Assembly: GCA_037976565.1 (NCBI GenBank)
Contig: CP137671.1
Coordinates: forward strand, 13,825,229 to 13,889,228
Source: Mesocentrotus franciscanus
Taxonomy: Eukaryota > Echinodermata > Echinoidea > Camarodonta > Strongylocentrotidae
Length of the DNA: 64,000 nt
Direction: 5' to 3'
The notes below the pieces were generated by a model. That model saw nothing but the letters and a program-made list of their open reading frames with translations, searched no databases and had not been told where the DNA came from. Below, piece after piece: positions 56,612-64,000 of this stretch (positions are counted from its first letter, which is position 1; every line of letters begins with the position of its first letter). A program made the position numbers and the translations under genes.

Positions 56612-58331
56612 GTACATAATCTGAACACGATTTCTATGGGATATAAAATACTGTATTGAAAGTGCCCTTGAGTTCATGTCTCCAGTCTTTCATGCGATCT
56701 TCTTTTTGACATTTGTATACTCTTGAAGATTTTTATATTTTCTTGTTCCCCAGTGATATTACAGACACATAGCTGGCTTAAATGTATATGCATAAGCCTG
56801 GCTTCTAAAATAGCTCGCCAATTCTGATCGGGGAGAAGTAGCTTGATCACAGTTAGCTCAAGTTTGATTCTTTCTTGGAAAAGAACTACATGTAGTTCTT
56901 TAAGAACTGAAGTTTAAGTAGGTCTGTGAACTACAGTGTTCTTTTGAAGTAGCTATGGTTGTCCCTAGGGAGTGATTGTCCAGGGGGTAATTCTGATATA
57001 CTCTTCAAGTAATATCCAAATGAAAAAAAAGAAGAGATACTCAACAACACACATGGTATACGCTGTTCTTCGCGAGAGAGAAACATCAAATATCTCTCCC
57101 TTCTCTTCTTTCTTTGGAAAACAACCAAAGAGTTCTGTCCAGAGCTATCCCAGAAGAATATCATAGTTCATGGGTCACTGGGTTGTACATTGTAATGTCT
57201 GAAAACCTGTGATACAATTGTAGGTGTCATAAAGAAACCCCAAGCCGAGTTGACACTCTCTCAGGAAAGCATTTCATTACATAGTCCAGCTGCCTGGACG
57301 AGCAGACGGTTCTCTATTCTTAGGTCTATAGCGACGTGCGGGCCCGCTCACACACACTAGCTTTATGTACAACAGAATTGCGCACTTATTTTTCGGTTGG
57401 ATGAATTCCTAGGGCGAGTGCGCGCATGCACTCAAAGGTAAAACATTTAAAATGACCCTGGACTACTGTAAGCAATAATAATAATTTGTATAAAAAAAGA
57501 TATTAATCAAGAGATTTATGATTATTCAGATTGAATAAATGCATGATTGTGTAGTTGTCAACAAAACAGTACAACACTCGTATTCTTTATCAGAATAAAG
57601 TTTCTCTTTTATTCAATGAAAAAATTAGAAAAATTACAATGGATCACAATAATTGTTCTTAACATTTTGACCATGATAATTCTATATTAAAAAAATATTA
57701 ATCACAATCGCAATATTTACAAAAAAACTGACAATACATTCTTATATAGTACTAAATCAGTGACGAATCTGCAATATATAGCAATCATCTGAATGGGCAG
57801 CGATTTTTCAATAAGTCACAAATTTAACTGTTAAAGTTAGCGAGGTGATACACAGAATCACCATACACTTTCATTTTAGATGATCTAAAAGGCTATAATA
57901 AAGAACGAGAGAGAGAGAAAAGTAGCACATGTAATGGAATTTAAACCAGAAGTTTACGATGGTTTAAACAAATAAAGTAAATGGAATATCTAGTAACCAC
58001 ACAAAAGATGATTCTTATTTGAGCTTCTAGAAATCGTCTTTAAAAAATTGCAAAGTGTTGGTGTACAAGTACTAGTAGGCCTAGGGGTGCCAGTTTGATT
58101 TGGAACAAAATCCTGATAGGTCTAAAACTCTATACTCGGTCCATGGACTAAAAATGGCTGTAAAAAGTACCAAGATAGAATGACCAAGAAGGCATTACTC
58201 ACACATCGGAATACTATTTTAAATGCATTGTTTATTACCGAAATTCATATAGACAAAAAAAATTATGCTCATTCTCATATGGACGTGAATGATGTGTAAT
58301 AATTTACACGATATAATATAGCTATATATTG

Positions 58332-58516
58332 TAAAGCCCCTCTGCACTAGTTTGGCTAGGAGGGATTAGCATGGTCACCGACAGGTGGTTATCTCATCAA
58401 CTCGGCTCTCAATTAACATAAGAAAAAGAGGATCATGGGGGACCAACAGGCACCACTTAGGCATTGTTTTCTATGTAGAGGGAGCAAGTAGCTACAAGTA
58501 GTACAGTGGGGCTTTA
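58332..58516. mobile_element. Palindromic-ended element (TAAAGCCCC family)
   Basis: GTAAAGCCCCTCTGCACTAG at the left and GTAGTACAGTGGGGCTTTAA at the right form imperfect terminal inverted repeats around ~150 bp of unique sequence. Confidence 0.5.
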
Positions 58517-58517
58517 A

Positions 58518-59205
58518 AAAGTTTGAGCAAAATCTGATTAAAAATAAGAAACCTATGAACTTTTGAAGTTGTGATCAATCAAACGAATAGACCAGTTCGT
58601 AGATACAATCTGCGCATGAGCCGATAAGGGTCATTTGTGATAAAATTGTAAAACCCACCGAGATGAATACGTGCTCATGTTATGTTATCATTATTCATTT
58701 GTGCACCTCTGGTACATTTTATGATACAAGAGGGCAAACAAAAGCTATTCATGAAGCACATAACATGACTTTGGTATTGATTATTCTAAAATACACAAAG
58801 TGGGACTTCTCCATGAGTAAAAGATCTGTGGATATTTGGGGTCATTTGACCCATGTGCTAACTACGAAATGGTCTATTGGCAACTCTATGATGAATCTTG
58901 CGAGGTCCCCTCCCATTTCTATTTTTCCTACAGAAAAGTTTAAATCATATATGCACCCTAAATATGTTTCTCTACAACCCCTGTATGAAATATATCTTTT
59001 CCATCATCTATAACTAAGAAAATGAAAGTTTATGAAATTGTCTGTACAGAGCACATTGGAGAGGATCTCGCAAGATACGTTAGTGTTGCCAATTTGTGTT
59101 TCACTTGTGACAAAATAATTTTGTTGTAACTTATCTACTTTTAATCGGATATTGCTCAAATTTTCACTAATTTGTTTCTCTTGTTTTTCTGCGTTATTAA
59201 TGCCA
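58518..59205. mobile_element. Degenerate relative of the CAAGTCCACTCC palindromic family
   Basis: AGTTTGAGCAAAATCTGATT near the left and AATCGGATATTGCTCAAATT near the right are inverted to each other and match the subterminal arms of the copies at 28.3 and 43.1 kb. The terminal ~40 bp and the centre are different. The 116-codon frame inside shows no homology. Confidence 0.6.
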
Positions 59206-59471
59206 GCTTATTATTAGGGTGCGCTTCCCATTTAATTATATAAGGTGAATACTTGTAAAGATATAAACTTTTTTTGAACTTCTAAGTTTCTCAAGATTCC
59301 TTCCAATTGAAAGAGGAGTTCACACTTACTCGAGGATCTTTCCCAAGGCAAAGATTGTCTTAATTCACGCACTAGAATGCTATCTTTCTGGAATCGATCA
59401 TATATTTAGGTGTATAAAGTACTGGTCTTTTCTTGGTAAGTCCTGGTCTTCTTCACAAGTCGTCTTCAGGT

Positions 59472-62466
<2,995 letters not shown>

Positions 62467-63692
62467 CTATAAAGAGTTGCAAGAAAGGAAAGAAACACGA
62501 TTTTTGAATGACCCTTCCATTTTTCATTTTGACGAACGTTCAGGGTTTTTACCCTCTTCAAAGATCAAATTTTGATCTTGTTTGATGACTTTTATTTTGG
62601 ACGATAGAGAATGTACCTAGGTCATGAAGAAAGCATGGAGTTGACTATTATGGATGAATATACAGTTTATTGATGACATCAGAAGAAAGGAGGCTTATCT
62701 CAATAGAGTTCCGAAGCTGTGACGTCATAAAAATATATTTTTGGAATTTTTCAATTTTTTTCTTCATTTTCCGATAGAGCATAAAAAAAAATGTCCAAAT
62801 GTCGAAACCAATTGAATAGGTTAAGTATTGGCTGAGATATGACCATCTGAATAAAAAGATTGCCTATGGGAACTCATTGTTATATTGCTCTGGCTCCTAA
62901 TGTTATGAACCAGAGCAATATAACACTGAGTTCCCATAGGCAATCTTTTTATTCAGATGGTCATATCTCAGCCAATATTTAACCTATTCAATTGGTTTTC
63001 AACATTTGGACATTATTTTTGGTGGTCTTTCGGAAAATGAAGAAAAAATTGAGAAATTCCAAAAATAGATTTTTGATGATGTCACACTTCACCAATCTAT
63101 ATCTACCGGTATATAGATCTAGGGTAAAAGCTAAATTTACAATTTGAATCTTGAATAAAGCTCAGATTTTCAACTTTGAATAAAATAAAAAAGCAAATAA
63201 AAATTAATCTAAATTAGTAATGAGAGGTCTATGATACAGGAAAATGAAGATTATTAGATGGCCATCACATGCCCACAACTGAATCCATCGCAAACCCTAG
63301 AAAGATAAACAAACAAAAAGTCAAATTCCGGGACAAAAATGCTTGTAAATGTGACCAAGCTGCATGCAAGAAGTCTGGACAAAGAGCCTAGGAGGGCTCT
63401 ACAAGAAGCAATTATTGGACATGAAGAAAAAAAAAAGACAGCAAACATATTGCACATGAAGGAAAATATGGCTGTTGTATGCCAATTTTTGCCTCCATTA
63501 TTAAAACTTAAAACTTACGAAAAATATATATCTTTTATCATCCCGATAATTTTAAGTACTTGTATTGAACACATACAGCATAAACTACAGTAGATATCCT
63601 ACTTGACTCGTTTTAGCAACAGAAAATTGGAGGGGAAAAAAATCAAACTGTAAAAATGTATTCCAATCTTTCTATAACAGGTGTATGTAAAA

Positions 63693-63734
<42 letters not shown>

Positions 63735-64000
63735 TAATTTACGAATTCGGCAATTTGCTGAAACAGAAAACTTAAATGCATGTATGTATATATATATATG
63801 TTTAAGTTTTGAGTGTAACTTTTCTGTTTTAGAAAATTGCTTATTAAGTAAATTAATACTTCTCCCAATTTCTAAATTGATCTACAAATTTTGAGCATAG
63901 AATTGCATTATGTGTTAGCTGTATAAAGTGCGAAGCGAGACTTCCCAGTCTATTTTTCATTTTAAAAGCCCATATTTATTATTATCATTCATCTCAGGCA
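62467..64000 (-). other. DHRS6 intron, right edge of window
   Basis: No upstream DHRS6 exon was found here; the Rossmann N-terminus must lie further right. It holds the long hairpin (62713-63090) and (TA)n runs at ~63697-63732 and 63787-63798. The small frames at 63.25-63.6 kb look non-coding. Confidence 0.6.
62713..63090. mobile_element. Near-perfect long hairpin element, 181 bp arms, 16 bp loop
   Basis: The left arm (62713-62893) contains GCCTATGGGAACTCATTGTT and ATATTGCTCTGG. The right arm (62910-63090) contains CCAGAGCAATATAAC and ACTGAGTTCCCATAGGC. Outer blocks GAAGCTGTGACGTCATAAAA and TTTTGATGATGTCACACTTC also pair. Mismatches are few and small, so the element is either young or still under pairing constraint. 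It contains a CRE-like GTGACGTCA. No flanking target duplication was obvious. Confidence 0.9.

Larger units (their letters stand above)
56612..59471. other. Convergent 3' region between BMT2 and DHRS6
   Basis: AATAAA signals at 57534-57539 and 57594-57599 are candidate BMT2 poly-A signals. A palindromic element with TAAAGCCCC / GGGGCTTTA ends spans ~58332-58516, followed by a degenerate palindrome (58518-59205). No gene was seen. Confidence 0.5.

Noticed and set aside
56342..56659. 105-codon frame with three identical 33-residue repeats
   Set aside because: Created by the 99 bp tandem triplication after the BMT2 stop; it opens with TTG and has no homology.
58663..59013. 116-codon plus-strand frame
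   Set aside because: Lies within a degenerate palindromic element; no transposase or other domain signature.
62467..64000. Search for upstream DHRS6 Rossmann-fold exons
   Set aside because: No minus-strand frame with the GxxxGxG or DVLFN-type motifs; the 5' end must lie beyond the window.

Overview
This window looks like nuclear DNA of an invertebrate deuterostome, most likely a sea urchin or a close echinoderm. It is AT-rich, with small coding exons (48-321 bp, the last ones up to 690 bp) separated by long introns, frequent ACATGT/TACATGTA palindromes, and dense short palindromic transposons. Species cannot be fixed from the sequence alone. Nothing bacterial or viral was recognised.

Four protein-coding genes can be read exon by exon with consistent splice sites and phases. 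(1) + strand, 8.56-27.85 kb: a MAP7/ensconsin-family microtubule protein. A candidate short first exon at 8562-8628 joins in phase to eight more exons (20048-27578). These carry a Pro/Ser/Ala/Lys-rich linker, the kinesin-1-binding MAP7 coiled coil and an acidic tail. The N-terminal microtubule-binding EHR helix of the family is not in the window. (2) - strand, 42162-36817: a complete four-exon mago nashi (exon junction complex) of 147 aa, nearly identical to animal MAGOH. (3) + strand, 45497-56316: a six-exon yeast-type BMT2 (25S/28S rRNA adenine-N1 methyltransferase family), complete except for a one-base reading-frame break in exon 2. (4) - strand, 62466-59472: the five 3' exons of DHRS6/BDH2, a short-chain dehydrogenase. 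The first ~83 residues lie beyond the right edge.

Layout: MAP7 (+) and mago (-) converge. Mago (-) and BMT2 (+) diverge from a 3.3 kb intergenic region. BMT2 (+) and DHRS6 (-) converge. The genes share no pathway: cytoskeletal transport, RNA surveillance, ribosome modification and small-molecule redox.

Introns and intergenic DNA are filled with non-autonomous elements. These include TTAA-flanked (piggyBac-like) elements, a TA-flanked 'CAGTCAAACCTG' family, a hAT-like element with a 6 bp direct repeat, several long foldbacks (one with 181 bp arms and a 16 bp loop), a tRNA-type SINE, and a second SINE-like copy interrupted by a MITE. There are also minisatellites, a 99 bp x3 near-perfect array starting at the BMT2 stop codon, and polypyrimidine/polypurine tracts.

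I found no convincing new biological system. The points most worth checking are the two apparent one-base frame breaks (BMT2 exon 2, MAP7 last exon), the possible MAP7 isoform lacking the EHR domain, the out-of-frame upstream ORF over the BMT2 start, the decayed exon copy in MAP7, and the CRE-containing palindromic elements flanking mago.
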